Shown in pieces: positions 53,301 to 64,000 of a stretch of 64,000 nucleotides of DNA. The notes under the pieces are model-generated. The model searched no databases and was not told where the DNA came from. It saw only the letters and a list, made by a program, of their open reading frames with translations. The position numbers and the translations under genes are program-made. Numbering within the stretch: the first letter of the stretch is position 1; the number at the start of each line of letters is the position of its first letter. Origin of the DNA: Lepisosteus oculatus (Eukaryota > Chordata > Actinopteri > Semionotiformes > Lepisosteidae); NCBI RefSeq assembly GCF_040954835.1, contig NW_027167680.1, positions 186,001 to 250,000 of the forward strand, given 5' to 3'.

Positions 53301-54149
53301 CTGAAAACTGTTAAAGGATGAGTCAAAGTAACGTCTAATCGGATTAGTTTCCTTAGAGCTGGTTCAGAGTTTGCTCAAGAGTTTACCTTTCACAGATGCG
53401 CAAAGAAGAATGTTGGGGGTGCACGCTTCAAGGCGCCTTACAGCTGTAGGGAGTGATTTCAGACGATTCGTGGCGTGTGCTCATTCCCATATACCGTACG
53501 CCCCGGGGTGCAGTGCTAGGATGACGTACAATACCGCTTGGGCACGTAACGGCGTTATATGCAAGTGCGGGACGTGAGGGTTTTGCGTTTGTTCGTTTTG
53601 TTTTGCTCTGCTTTGCTTTGTTTTGCTTTCCATCGCGTTGGTAAGAGCATAAATAAAAAGGCGATTCCTGTGTCGACCACTAATGTAAGAGCTATTTCAA
53701 GTGCGCCGTGGTGCGGCTTTTCAAATGCTTAACAGGATGATTTTGCATGCACGCGTGCTTTCATGCAGTCGTGTGTGCAACCATGTCTGCTTACGTGCAA
53801 ACGGGCGTGGTTTCATGTATGCAAAAAACTTTCCTGGGCTCTTCTGAAGCACATAAAACTATTTGGAGATATACATTTGTCTTATTTTCCTCTTAGGCTC
53901 TAGAATTGATAACTTTTTTTTCATTTTTGGCATTTTTCATCATTTTCCAGAAAGTGGTTGCAAGCCCAATATCATGCGAAGAAACTTCAGGATTCGGGGA
54001 TCAGTCAATGGATTTTCTTCAAAGTTGGATTTTTGCACTCTGTGGACCAAGAGATGTTGTTCTATAATGTTTTTTTTTTTTTTCAAATTTAAAAATATCA
54101 TTTTTTCATGGAGCTTTGAATGGGATGGATTCACCCTCCTTTAGCCAGG
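53301..54149. repeat. duplicated spacer, inverted arm
   Basis: 53340-53910 is the reverse of 50716-51310 and contains a second empty copy of the 12-kb transposon target (53516-53535). 53910-54149 has an AT-rich part with no gene. Confidence 0.7.
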
Positions 54150-55264
54150 ACAGAGCTCCAGGAGCCTGGGTAGGATTCTAGCTTTCTCCCCTTGCAGGCA
54201 CCTGGCACAGAAGACATCATTTTTTTCCTTAAAATCTTTTTTTTTGTGTTCCTTGTTGCTCCAAACTTAATTTTAATCACTTTTAATTAGAGATTTTATT
54301 AAAAATAGTGCAATAAATGACTAATTTCACAAAAATTAATGTAATATAAAACGGATGTTTTCAACTTTATTGTAGTGTTTTAGAAACTAATATGTCTTCA
54401 AAAATGGTTGTTTTTCACTCCTATGAATGAAAACTGTTGTTATATGATGTTTTTTGTTTCAAATTTTAAATGATCATTTTTTCATGGAGCTTTGAAGGGG
54501 ATGGATTCACCCTCCTTTAGCCAGGACAGAGCTCCAGGAGCCTGGGTAGGATTCTAGCTTTCTCCCCTTGCAGGCACCTGGCACAGAAGACATCATTTTT
54601 TTCCTTAAAATCTTTTTTTTTGTGTTCCTTGTTGCTCCAAACTTAATTCTATTCACTTTTAATTAGAGATTATATTAAAAATAGTGCAATAAATGACTAA
54701 TTTCACTAAAAATACTAAAAGTAATATAAAACTGATGTTTTTAACTTTATTGTAGTGTTTTAGAAACTAAAATGTCTTCAAAAATGGTTATTTTTCACTC
54801 CTAGGAATGAAAGCTGTTGTTATATGATGTTTATTTTCAAATTTTGAAAAAGCAAAGAATTCTAGCTTTCTCCCCTTGCAGGCATCGGACACAGAGAACC
54901 TCATGGTTTTCCTAAAATCATTTGTTATGTTCCCTGGTGTTCCAAACTTAGTTTTAATCAAGTTTAATTTGTTATGTTACAAACAGGGTAATAAAGTCTT
55001 AATTGGACTATAACTAATGTCATATTGTCTGCTACAAAACTGATATTTTCAGCTCTATTGTAGAGATTCTAGAATCAACTAATAAAGAATTGAAATAAAA
55101 AAAGGGCATAAGAAGACATTACCAACAACGACCACATGATGGAGATATTGTCTAGACATTACCAACAACGACCACAAGATGGAGATATTGTCTAGACATT
55201 ACCAACAACGACCACAAGATGGAGATATTTTCCAAAGAGGCAAGAGGGGCAAAGCTGCGATAAG
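54150..55264. repeat. R2 satellite-like repeat, inverted, three to four units
   Basis: The landmark 'tttctccccttgcaggca' falls at about 54182, 54558 and 54868. The first two units are near-identical over about 370 bp. A short triplicated motif ('cattaccaacaacgaccac') lies at 55118-55215. Confidence 0.8.
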
Positions 55265-56250
55265 GTAAAATCATTTTTTGAAAGAGATTGTTGTCAGAAT
55301 GCACATCCGTATCCCAAACAGAATCTCTAGTAAAATATGCTCATTTGTGAAATAGGCAAATGAGTGTCAGCTACAATATGATTGCTACATATCTGCATTT
55401 GTTGGTATTTAAGGAGTAAGAGTGCAGGTTTTAACCTGCGATCCAGTGTGTTGAAGAATTTCACAACACTACCTCTAGCACATATGGAAATAAATCCTCA
55501 TAATGATTATTGCCCTGGGCATGTACCAAAAAATCAGTGAGCATATATATATATATCACTGGGTTGAAGCTAGAAACACAGAATAACTGCAAACACATCC
55601 TAAATACAGTGTTCCAGCACCTTTGACCTCATCCAGAACGTATCATTTCTTGAAAGGGATTGCTGTCCGAATGCACATCTGAATCCCAAACAGAATCTCT
55701 AGTAAAATACGATCATTTGTGAAACAGGCAAATGACTGTCTCAGGGGCCCATTTCTCATTGTCAGACACATGTATGCAATGCTTTCACTGTGCATTGAGC
55801 AATAGGGATCAAAAACACCGCAGGTAAGGTTAGAAGTCATGTTCTATGATCATTTCTTTCAGCATTAGGGACTAAATATACTAAACGTATGATGCTAAAA
55901 TGTTATTTTTACATATATTAATGTAATGAATGATTGCTTATGCTTTATAAACAAATCTAATTATAATAAAAGCTTAAGTTTTGTATTTATCTTGTACCAT
56001 AGAACATGATTTTCTTTGTATTTCAAGCCCACAAAGTGTCCAAATGATGCACCTTTGACCTCATCCAGAACGTATCATTTCTTGAAAGGGATTGCTGTCC
56101 GAATGCACATCTGAATCCCAAACAGAATCTCTAGTAAAATACGATCATTTGTGAAACAGGCAAATGACTGTCTCAGGGGCCCATTTCTCATTGTCAGACA
56201 CATGTATGCAATGCTTTCACTGTGCATTGAGCAATAGGGATCAAAAACAG
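55265..56250. repeat. R1 repeat copy, inverted, with an internal duplication
   Basis: The complement of the R1 copies. About 200 bp (55628-55827 and 56060-56250) occurs twice directly, suggesting a recent local duplication at the junction with tRNA-Ser. Confidence 0.8.
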
Positions 56251-56259
56251 AATGGAAAC

Positions 56260-56341
56260 AGACGAGGATGGGATTTGAACCCATGCGTGCAAAGCACAAT
56301 AGATTAGCAATCCATCACCTTAACCACTCGGCCACCTCGTC
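56260..56341 (-). tRNA. trnS-GCT: tRNA-Ser(GCT)
   Basis: 82 nt, acceptor GACGAGG/CCTCGTC paired, A box TGGCCGAGTGGTTAAGG, anticodon loop TTGCTAA (GCT), T arm GGGTTCAAATCCC (one B-box change). Discriminator T rather than G, which matters for seryl-tRNA synthetase. Confidence 0.85.
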
Positions 56342-56719
56342 GACAAAACTGGGCTGTCCCAACTGGGTTGGCGCGCTCCAGATGATCTTTTTCTTTTTTT
56401 TCCCTCGTACTCGAGGGTCATTTTCCTGTTCCACATGCGATTTCAATATTTTCCTTGGGAGATGTCAAGCCAGCAAGCCACTGCTGTGGTTCAGTGGCCA
56501 GCGTGGAGTTCAGTGGCCCTGTTGTACACAGAAAGCACATTGAGCTCCTTGGACATGAAAAGTTCCAGATAAAAGCCATTTGTCATCCTTTCTCTTGGTG
56601 TCGATGTTGCTATTGTATGTAAAGGTGGCAACTTGCTCAGCGAGCAGGCGGAGCACACACCGAATGCAGATGTGTCTGAGTGGTGTGTCCAAGTGGCTGC
56701 AAAAGGACAGCACTCCCGG
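56342..56719. repeat. tRNA-Ser/tRNA-Thr spacer
   Basis: Near-identical to 44895-45273. No gene seen. Confidence 0.8.
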
Positions 56720-56793
56720 GGCGCTGTGGCTTAGTTGGTTAAAGCGCCTGTCTAGTAAACAGGAGGCCCTGGGTCTGAATCCCAGTGGATAAC
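56720..56793 (+). pseudogene. tRNA-Thr(AGT), 3' acceptor strand altered
   Basis: D arm, anticodon arm (CTAGTAA) and most of the T arm are present (GGGTCTGAATCCC, B box changed). The 3' acceptor strand reads GTGGATAAC in place of CGGTGCC and cannot pair. Confidence 0.8.
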
Positions 56794-57915
56794 CGCCTAC
56801 GGCTAGACTTAATTAAATGCAAGTATTCATTTCCTGTCTTTAACACGACTTGTTTTTCTTAAAATGGATGCAACTTGCAAAACATGAAATACAAACCTTG
56901 CTAATCAGCGCTAGCAGCTGGCAAAAAAAAAGAAGTCAGCAATGTTTTTTTTCTTTAACCTTAACCCTGCTAATGGAGAAGAGTTAAACGACCGAGTCTA
57001 TGCAGCTTAAACGGTGCGCACGTCGGGATCTTAGCTGAAAGGGTGGTAAATCACGCTCACCCCAGTCCTTAATCTTTTAAAGAGGATACAAAATTGAACC
57101 TAGTCGCCACATCACATACATCCTGTTCAATGATAAAAAGGTAACATCTATCCTCGCTCCAGAGTAAATCTCACGTTGAGGGCATATTTTTTTTCACTTT
57201 ACCGTGAATCGGGCTCGGCTGCACAGAGGAGAGAGCAGAGCAATGAGGTCACGGGGACAGGGGAGTCACACGCTGGCTGTTTGAACACGCGGAAGATCAC
57301 TGAGGGATCCACAGTATATGGACCCTCCGTGCGCAATCAGTCCGCACTCCGGACTCTGAATCCTGCCATCCGAGTTAAGATCTCGGCAGAACCTGAAGCG
57401 CAGTTCCTTCTTAAAACGTAATCTGGTGAGCATTTCTAGAATCGTACTTGTATAGATGCAGCCTTTAATGTGTTGCTAGGTTAAAATTGATGACTTCTTG
57501 TATTTCAGTAGGCAACTGCCCTCTTGATTTCAGATTGAATTTCTTTATTACAGGGGCGCTTTTATGATGACAGAGTCATGTTCAGGTACTTTGCTTGATG
57601 GAGGAAGCTCATTTCGGACTCTGTGATCTGCTCACCTGGAAAGGTCTGCTGTACTACTACAAGAGAGAAGTAGAGTCTGGAAGAAGGGACAATTTTATGA
57701 TGCTTTGGAAGGTAGTTTTTTTTTTCTTTGAAATCGAAATGAATCAGAATATCAGAGCAAAAGACAAACTCTTGGTTTGGTTTAAAGAGATATGGTTTTA
57801 AAACAGACAAAATGTAGAAAACAGGTGTTTCTCACTTCTGGAAAAGAATGGACCGGGGTATTTTACTAGTTGCAGTGCTGAGCTCACCGGCTTGCAGTCC
57901 TGCAGTGTTGCACCA
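56794..57915. repeat. spacer with exon 1 of the unknown gene
   Basis: Exon 1 (57554-57711) has an intact donor (TGGAAG|GTAGTT) here, but the following exons are absent because the sequence switches at about 57730 to the tRNA-Arg flank (as 13890-14000 inverted). Confidence 0.7.
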
Positions 57916-57988
57916 GGGTCAGTGGTGCAATGGATAACACGTTTGACTACGGATCAGGAGATTGTAGGTTCGACTTCCGCCTGGCTCG
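57916..57988 (+). tRNA. trnR-ACG: tRNA-Arg(ACG)
   Basis: 73 nt; the acceptor GGGTCAG/CTGGCTC pairs with two wobbles, A box GTGGTGCAATGGATAAC, anticodon loop CTACGGA (ACG), B box GGTTCGACTTC. Plausibly functional. Confidence 0.88.
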
Positions 57989-58942
57989 GGTCGTTTTTAA
58001 ACGCATCAGGCTACTCCCTAAGTAGCCTGTGCTACTTACTGTATTGTAATCGTACCCAGTAAGAGATTTCCTTCATGTAAATGAACTGCACTTGACAGCT
58101 TTAGAAAAACACCTGGGCTCAGTACGGTGCTGAGAGCTAATCGTTGCTGTTGTTCTAATTAGCACGCACTGCATCGGCTATGAACCCGAACTTTTCAATT
58201 ATTCCGATCAGTAAGTCAACACGTAGTCCACATGAAAGGTAGAAATATTCTCTTGTCTGTCTCTTGTTTGTATAGAACTGAATGTCCCTGACAATGTACT
58301 GTTAGTTTTAATTGAAGAACGGCATTTGTGTTCAAATATACCAGACAAGTTTATGTAACTGCTCATGCGACACTCAGTTGTAATTAGTCAAGAAATAAAG
58401 TCGAACAACAGCTGCGGGTTTGATTCTGAACGTATGAGATTGCAGCGTCTTTTACTTCCATTGACAAATGATAGAGATTCGAAGAGAGATCCTTCAGACC
58501 AGCAAGCAAACCCACGGCTATTTCGGTTTTCTATCTAGGCAACGTTGGTGTCTGCAATAGCATACATGAAAGCGTGATGCAATTTCTGTGGCTACATTTG
58601 TTGCACGTCATGCACAGTAAGAGTGTTTCTAACACCAAATAAAAAGTCAACAATTAGCGATCACGCCTTCTCAGTTAACCCACTGAAACCCTTGCTGTTA
58701 ACAGTTCTTTAATGCGTGCTTTACGAGCACCTACATATCGTGTCGGTTCTTTCAGCTTTATTCATTAGGTTTTCAAAGGCATAAGTAGAGCACCAGAGGT
58801 GCGAACGCAGAATGTATGGTAATCTGAAGAACTGCTTTCCATGGCAGCGGGTCCAAGCGATTTAACGTTTTTATAGTACCGGGAAAGGAGAAGCGGCACT
58901 TTGCCTTTGCCGCGCAGGCACAAGGCGACGTGCGGCAGACGC
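57989..58942. repeat. inverted counterpart of 12991-13740
   Basis: Matches over most of its length, with an extra 200-bp piece at 58140-58370 absent from the other copy. No gene seen. Confidence 0.7.
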
Positions 58943-59024
58943 AGGAGTCGGCAAGTTCTGAACCTGCGCGGGGAGTCCCTAACGCATTTCGAATCCATCG
59001 CCTTAACCACTCGGCCATGACAAA
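58943..59024 (-). pseudogene. tRNA-Ser(CGA) pseudogene
   Basis: Anticodon loop TTCGAAA (CGA), A box TGGCCGAGTGGTTAAGG. The acceptor strands (GTCATGG side and GCCGACTCC side) no longer pair and the B box reads GGTTCAGAAC. Confidence 0.8.
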
Positions 59025-59620
59025 AGCGAGCTCGCTGCCGCCGCATTCCTCCTATAATCTAACACGGAGTGCGAGGTGGCTGCGGAAACCTTTTTAAAGT
59101 CGCTCTCCGTTAAAAAAAAAAAACCTTTCACAAGATTCGTGCCGGCAGACAGACACGCCTCAGAGGGTTTAAGGCTGGCTTCACGTTCAAATGATAAAGT
59201 CCCCCAGTCCGGATGTCAAAATGCAACTTTGGCAGACAGAAAAAACAGCAACAAACCACAAATGTGGAAAAGGATTTTACAAGCTGCACCACACTGCACT
59301 TTCAAAAGCATTTACATTCGTGTTAGACGCAGGAATTGCCTTTGATTTGCGCGCTTACGAACGCCATGGAAAACGAAACAAAACCAAAGCCCTCAGCTCC
59401 TGCACTTGATTATAATGCCGTTACGTGTCGAAGCAGGAATTTACGTCATCCTACCACTGCAACACGGGGAATAGAGGGAAATGAGCACAATCTACGAATT
59501 GTCTCTAAACAGTCCCTACAGTTGTAAGACGCCTGGAAGCGTGCACCCCCATCATTAATCTTTGCGCATCTGTGCAAGGTAAACTCTGGAGCAGTCTCTG
59601 AAACGGCTCAAAGGAAACAC
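59025..59620. repeat. inverted counterpart of 12390-12908
   Basis: Carries one copy of the 194-bp unit (about 59325-59515) that is doubled at 12228-12614. No gene seen. Confidence 0.75.
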
Positions 59621-60438
59621 GTGATTGATTCCATGTGCATCTGGGGTTCATTTCTTATTTACATTTAATTCAAGGGAAAGGCTTGGGTCAGTTTCAGACG
59701 GCCTCCAACAGCGAGATTCAAGCGCCCCACCTTCAGCCCAATCTGCGCCGCCAGAACGCCAACGGCTCCTCTGGTCTCTGGGGTGCGGTTGTGACCCTGT
59801 AACCTAAAGTGTTGGTGGCAGACAAATGGAGACTAACAGGTGATGTCCTAGGACATGACTACATTGTGACACTCGGTGGGGATGGTGACCATTGCTTGGA
59901 AAAGAGTGCGAGGCCCCTTTAGAAAAACATTTTGTTAACAGGCATTCTGCCTCAGCCTAAACACCTATAGCTTGCAAAGCGCATGCTATTAGACAGGCAC
60001 CTCTGCAAGACCTTAAGAGTCTCTTAAACTAGTGATAGTAAGGTGTTCCCAATGGGCGATGTTTGGCTTTCAAATCATCTGTCTGTGGAAGCGCCGAGAT
60101 GCAGCTGTTTAAGGCTTAGAAGCAGCTGACTGTTTCACTAGCTAGCTGATTACTGTCAGTCAGGGAGCTCAGAGGTGAAAAGCCTGTCTGAGAGACAATT
60201 CGCCGTTGTTCAGTTCAATATGTTCCGTACCAGCTCGGCGCACCTGAGATCATCTTGGTAGCCGTGTAGCTCAGATGAGTGAGAGCGTGTCTGTGTGTAC
60301 CACCGTGATTGGATGCCGGTCCTTCTCAGGTCACAGTAAACCTTCTGCTGCCTAACTTTCCTAATTTTGGGGATCCCTTTGTAAAAGCAAAGGAAAAAAA
60401 AACTGGCTCTTCATCAGCATGATCGACCCACCCAGTGT
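59621..60438. other. single-copy spacer
   Basis: No match elsewhere in the window that I can see and no gene. A weak D-arm-like string 'tagctcagatgagtgagagc' occurs at about 60269. Confidence 0.4.
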
Positions 60439-60511
60439 GCCCCTGTGGCTTAATGGATAAGGCACTGGCTTCCTAAGCCAGGGTTTGTGGGTTTGAGTCC
60501 CATCTGGGGTG
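60439..60511 (+). tRNA. trnR-CCT: tRNA-Arg(CCT)
   Basis: 73 nt; acceptor GCCCCTG with CTGGGGT (one T-T mismatch), A box GTGGCTTAATGGATAAGGC, anticodon loop TTCCTAA (CCT), T arm GTGGGTTTGAGTCCCAT (one change from GGTTCGA). Single copy in this window. Confidence 0.88.
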
Positions 60512-60705
60512 CTTCTGTCCCATTTTGAGCGTACAAATGTCCTTGTGATTTGCAAAGCTGCAACCCCACCTTACTCAGTGAGCGTCTCTGCTTTTCTCTC
60601 ACATACAGTTGGGAGAAAAACTTTTGTAAACAGCCCTTCGGAATGATGTGGATTTCTGCATGAATGGCTCCTAACATGTGATCTTATCTTTATCTAAGTC
60701 ATAAT

Positions 60706-62607
60706 AATTAATAAAGAGAGTGTGATTTAACAAACAACACACGCCCAACATTTGACATTGCTGTTTCTTTATTGACCAAATGGTTTAAAAAATCAAGGTC
60801 ATTGATGGAAAAAGTACGTGAACCCTTATATTAAGGAGCTAGTGGAACCTCCTTTATGACAAAAACCTCAACCCCCACTTTCTGTAGCGGCTGGTCAGAC
60901 CTGAGCAGCGGTTAGGAGGTATTTTGGCCTATTCCTCTATGAAAAACTGTTTCAGTTCATGTATATTTTTGGGATGTCTTGCACTGAACGGCCTGCTTCA
61001 GATCACGCCACAGCACTTCAATGGGATTGGGGTCAGGACTCTTACTTGGCCATCCCAAAATACGGAATTTCTTTTGTTTCAGCCACTCTGTTGTTGATGT
61101 ACTCCTTTGTTTTTGTCATGCTGCATGACCCAGCGTCTTTCGAGTTTTAGATCACAGGCAGACACCCTGACATTCTGCTGTAGATTTTCCTGATACATCT
61201 TGGAATTCATCGGTCCCTCGATGATTGCAAGCCGTACAGCCTCCGCCATCCTTCCCAGGTGGGATGAGGTTTTGGAGTTGGTATGCAGTGTTTTGTTATC
61301 TCCAAACATAACGCTGTGCACATTTACCAACAAGTTCAACTTTTGTCACGTCTGTCCACAGAACATTGTTCCAGGAGTTGCTGTGGAACATCCATGTGGT
61401 CTTTAGCAAACTTGAGAGGGGCAGTGGTGGTTTTTTTGGGGGGGAGAGCAGTGGTTTCCTCCATGGTGACCTCGCATGATCACCACTCCTGTTCAGATTT
61501 CTTCTTATGGTGGACTCATGAACACAGACGTAAGACAAAGTCAACCACCTGTTCGCTAGATCCCATCCCCACTCAGCTAGTCAAAGATTCCCTCGAAGGA
61601 CTGGCAGGACCTATAATTAGTATGATGAATGCATCGCTTGCGTCAGGCGTTGTACCTGATCAATTTAAGGTAGCGGTTGTTAGACCACTCCTTAAGAAGT
61701 CAAATTTGGATCCACAAGTTCTTAACAACTACAGGCCTGTCTCAAAGGTCCCATTTCAATCTAAAAGTCTTGGGAGAATAGTTGTTGCCCAACGTCAATC
61801 GTATCTGGATTCAAATAATATACTTGAGAAATTTCAGTCTGGTTTCTGAAACTGCATTAACAAGAGTCGTAAATGATATTCTCTTAGCTACTGATGCGGG
61901 GAATGCAACAGTGCTTGTGCTTCTAGATCTTAGAGCTGCCTTTGACATGGTTGACCTCTCTGTTTTGTTACACAGGCTTGAGTTTGAGGTTGGCTTATCT
62001 GGAACCGTCCTTCAGTGGTTTACTTCACATTTTACTCATCGTTTTCATTATGTTCAAATATCTAATAATTGTACTGCTTCATCAATGTCACCAGTTCAAT
62101 TTGGGGTACCAGAAGATCAGTGCTGGGACCAATATTGCTCTCTCTCTCAACATGCTGCTGCTAGGTAGGATAATATGAAAAAATAATATGAACTTTCATT
62201 CATATGCTGATGACACTCAAATAAACATTTTGTTTACACCAAACGACAACTCTTCTATTATCAGTTTAGTTAAATGCATTAAGGAAGGAAATACTTGGAT
62301 GTGTGAAAACTTTTTGTTACTCAACTCTGAGAAAAATGAGGATCTGTTGATCGGAGGCAACAATACTGATAGGACTACTATAACTTCAGCACTTAACTCA
62401 GAGGATTTAAACATTTGCCTCAAAGAGACAGCACGTAACCTAGGCGGCATATTAAACACAAGGCTCTTAACAACTTGCATTGTTAAGTGCCTTGGGACAA
62501 CCTTGTTGTGAAAGGCGCTATATAGAAATACATTGATTTGAATTGAATTCACAATGTAAAATGTTGTGTGTGTTGTTTGTTAAACAAGACTGTCTTTATT
62601 TATCAAA
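60706..62607 (-). mobile_element. Tc1-like transposon, interrupted by an L2 LINE
   Basis: Inverted ends of about 50 bp share 'ttaacaaacaacacac' (left 60732, right inverted near 62580). The minus strand of 60760-61530 carries decayed transposase sequence typical of fish Tc1 elements (for example the complement of 'cacttcaatgggattgggg' and 'catcccacctgg'). The N-terminal coding part is missing, replaced by the L2 insertion. Inactive. Confidence 0.85.
61533..62545 (+). mobile_element. L2-type LINE fragment inside the Tc1 element
   Basis: Reverse-transcriptase words in order, across shifting frames: SLDPIPTQLVKD, LLKKSNLDPQVLNNYRPVS, ALTRVVNDILLATDAGN, LVLLDLRAAFDMVD (motif A region), then HSYADDTQINI (the YADD box) and NSEKNEDLLIGG. 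The 3' end is the familiar L2 tail 'aaggcgctatatagaaatac' with short repeats of 'ttgaa'. 5'-truncated, with internal deletions. Confidence 0.88.
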
Positions 62608-63350
62608 AAATAAAAGGAATTTGCTAGGAATGCAAACGTTAGGTTGCGCTTCTTCATGCTGCATCGTCGGCATGAGTGGAGCTTTTTAAACGTCTGTACT
62701 TACTGTGCCCCATAAGAAATCGTTTGTCCCCGTTCAAAAGAGATTGTGCGATGTCCTGCAGTGTTCGCAAAGCAAACCTTTGACAGTTTGAAAAGAGGAA
62801 TTTATTCTGCTTCCTGTGCGTGCAGTAATTACAAAGTTGAACGTCTTTACACGATTTGCTGCAGTTTTCAGTGGGCGGGCTTTGTCAGATGGCTTGGAAA
62901 AACGCACTGTGTTTCGGCTCGGGAAACATCATGAGAAGTGTCCTGCATGTTTTCTGTGTATAGCTGTCTTTTATCGCATACAGAATTCATTCGAAATCAT
63001 TGATTTCTCCAATTAACAAGGGTCCCTTAAAAGATTAGTCAAAGTAACGTCTAATCGGATTAGTTTCCTTAGAGCTGGTTCAGAGTTTGCTCAAGAGTTT
63101 ACCTTTCACAGATGCGCAAAGAAGAATGTTGGGGGTGCATGCTTCAAGGTGCCTTATAGCTGTAGGGAGTGATTCGAGACGATTCGTGGCGTGTGCTCGT
63201 TCCCATATACCGTACGCCCCGGGGTGCAGTGCTAGGATGACGTACAATACCGCTTGGGCACGTAACGGCGTTATATGCAAGTGCGGGACGTGAGGGTTTT
63301 CGTTTGTTCATTTTGTTTTGCTCTGCTTTGCTTTGTTTCGTGGTCAAGAG
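62608..63350. repeat. duplicated U4-type spacers
   Basis: 62640-63030 is a direct copy of 20210-20590. 63030-63340 matches 53310-53620 and carries a third empty copy of the 12-kb transposon target (about 63230-63250). No gene seen. Confidence 0.75.
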
Positions 63351-64000
63351 GCGTAAGGTAAGTCGTAATCCAGGGAGAACACTGGTGGCAAACAGTCCGA
63401 GGTGAGAGGCGAGGTCCAAAGTCGAAAAGGCAGAAACGCCAGGTAGAGCTCTCAAGGAGTAGACTCAATACCAGCGGGAAGCAGGTAAAGATGGTAAAAA
63501 TAGCACTGCGTACCGCACGGTGGAGTGTGTGCAGGTGGGTTAACTTGTGCGGCGGCGTTTGTTAATAATCACCCGCTGCTGGTGCTGTTTAGATTGCTTA
63601 AGAGTTGGTCTTAACTGCCTGGCGGTCATGACAAGCTCCTCTTTAAGCTGTGGTTTAGTTTTGCATTCATGTGTTTCTAGAGCAGTTATTTATGGGGGTG
63701 GGTGGGTCTTTCACAGAGGCTCAGGACAAATCCCCCGCCTGAAAGTCTAATGTGTGCGTTCAGAGAGTCACAGGTCAAGAGCCAGGCAGGAGGACAATGG
63801 ACAGAAGAGCCAACGAACTAAAAATAAAAGAACAGATATGAAAAAGCCACCATCTTTTTCTTTTTGACATTTTCCGACTTTCACGCAAGCCAGGACAAAG
63901 TTGCTTGTAGCTACTTGTGGATTCAAATACTCTATCGAGTGCTTTGATGAGTTTTTGCAATTTGATTGTCGTCCTGTCAGCCTGTTTCTGTTTTTTTTTT
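63351..64000. other. unassigned sequence at right edge
   Basis: Begins abruptly after the shared spacer at about 63342. No gene, tRNA or repeat that I recognise; a few short open frames only. Confidence 0.4.

Noticed and set aside
60257-60330. tRNA-like stretch with 'tagctcagatgagtgagagc'
   Set aside because: The D-arm-like part is present, but no anticodon arm or acceptor pairing can be formed and the T arm is poor.
61296-61544. 82-codon frame on the minus strand in the Tc1 region read as a separate gene
   Set aside because: It is a piece of the decayed Tc1 transposase, already covered by the element.

Overview
The window looks like a ray-finned fish chromosome region: a dense, heavily rearranged cluster of small-RNA genes embedded in repeats and transposons. 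No ordinary host protein gene is clearly intact. I recognise U4, U5 and U1 snRNA genes, two 5S rRNA genes and about twenty tRNA genes or pseudogenes (Ser, Gly, Ile, Thr, Arg). The fish assignment rests on the company they keep: a Neptune/Poseidon-type Penelope-like element, 5S-headed SINEs of a kind common in fish, a fish-type L1, an L2-type LINE and Tc1-like transposons. It is an inference, not a database result.

Layout. 1-10020: copies of an AT-rich repeat family (called R1 here), one split by a Penelope-like element (1873-4190), a second satellite-like family (R2, 4545-5290), a U4 copy and a Gly/Ile tRNA pair. 10021-10990: two tandem U5 genes. 10990-15345: a Tc1 scrap, tRNA-Ser(GCT), tRNA-Ser(CGA), an Arg-type tRNA and tRNA-Thr. 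15346-18890: two 5S units flanking a GC-rich U1 gene. 18897-22610: an L1 scrap, the best U4 copy and a broken multi-exon gene of unknown family. 22750-26263: R1 copies, then tRNA-Ile, tRNA-Gly and tRNA-Ser on the minus strand. 26272-38273: a 12-kb DNA transposon. 38282-42621: an inverted U4 block carrying a separate 2.8-kb insertion. 42638-46735: L1, tRNA-Gly, tRNA-Ser and a tRNA-Thr remnant. 46736-56250: R1 and R2 copies, an LTR fossil and a tRNA-Ile/Gly/Gly set, partly palindromic. 56260-60511: tRNA-Ser, -Thr, -Arg(ACG), -Ser pseudogene and -Arg(CCT). 60706-62607: a Tc1-like element holding an L2 LINE. 62610-64000: one more copy of the shared spacer, then sequence I do not recognise.

The RNA genes and their spacers recur in both orientations (for example 14.3-15.3, 44.9-46.2 and 56.3-57.7 kb), so the locus grew by direct and inverted segmental duplication. 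Because copies exist, several insertions can be compared with an unoccupied paralogue inside the same window.

The strongest find is the transposon at 26272-38273. It has long inverted termini, each containing an array of 178-bp repeats, and an 8-bp target duplication with one mismatch. On the minus strand a spliced gene reads open across nine exons, every junction in phase, and encodes a Mutator-like transposase core, a Ulp1-type cysteine protease and a C-terminal PHD finger. This is a foldback-style element (long repeat-bearing termini, MULE-like enzyme) that also carries a SUMO/ubiquitin-like-protease module. The N-terminal exon or exons were not found.
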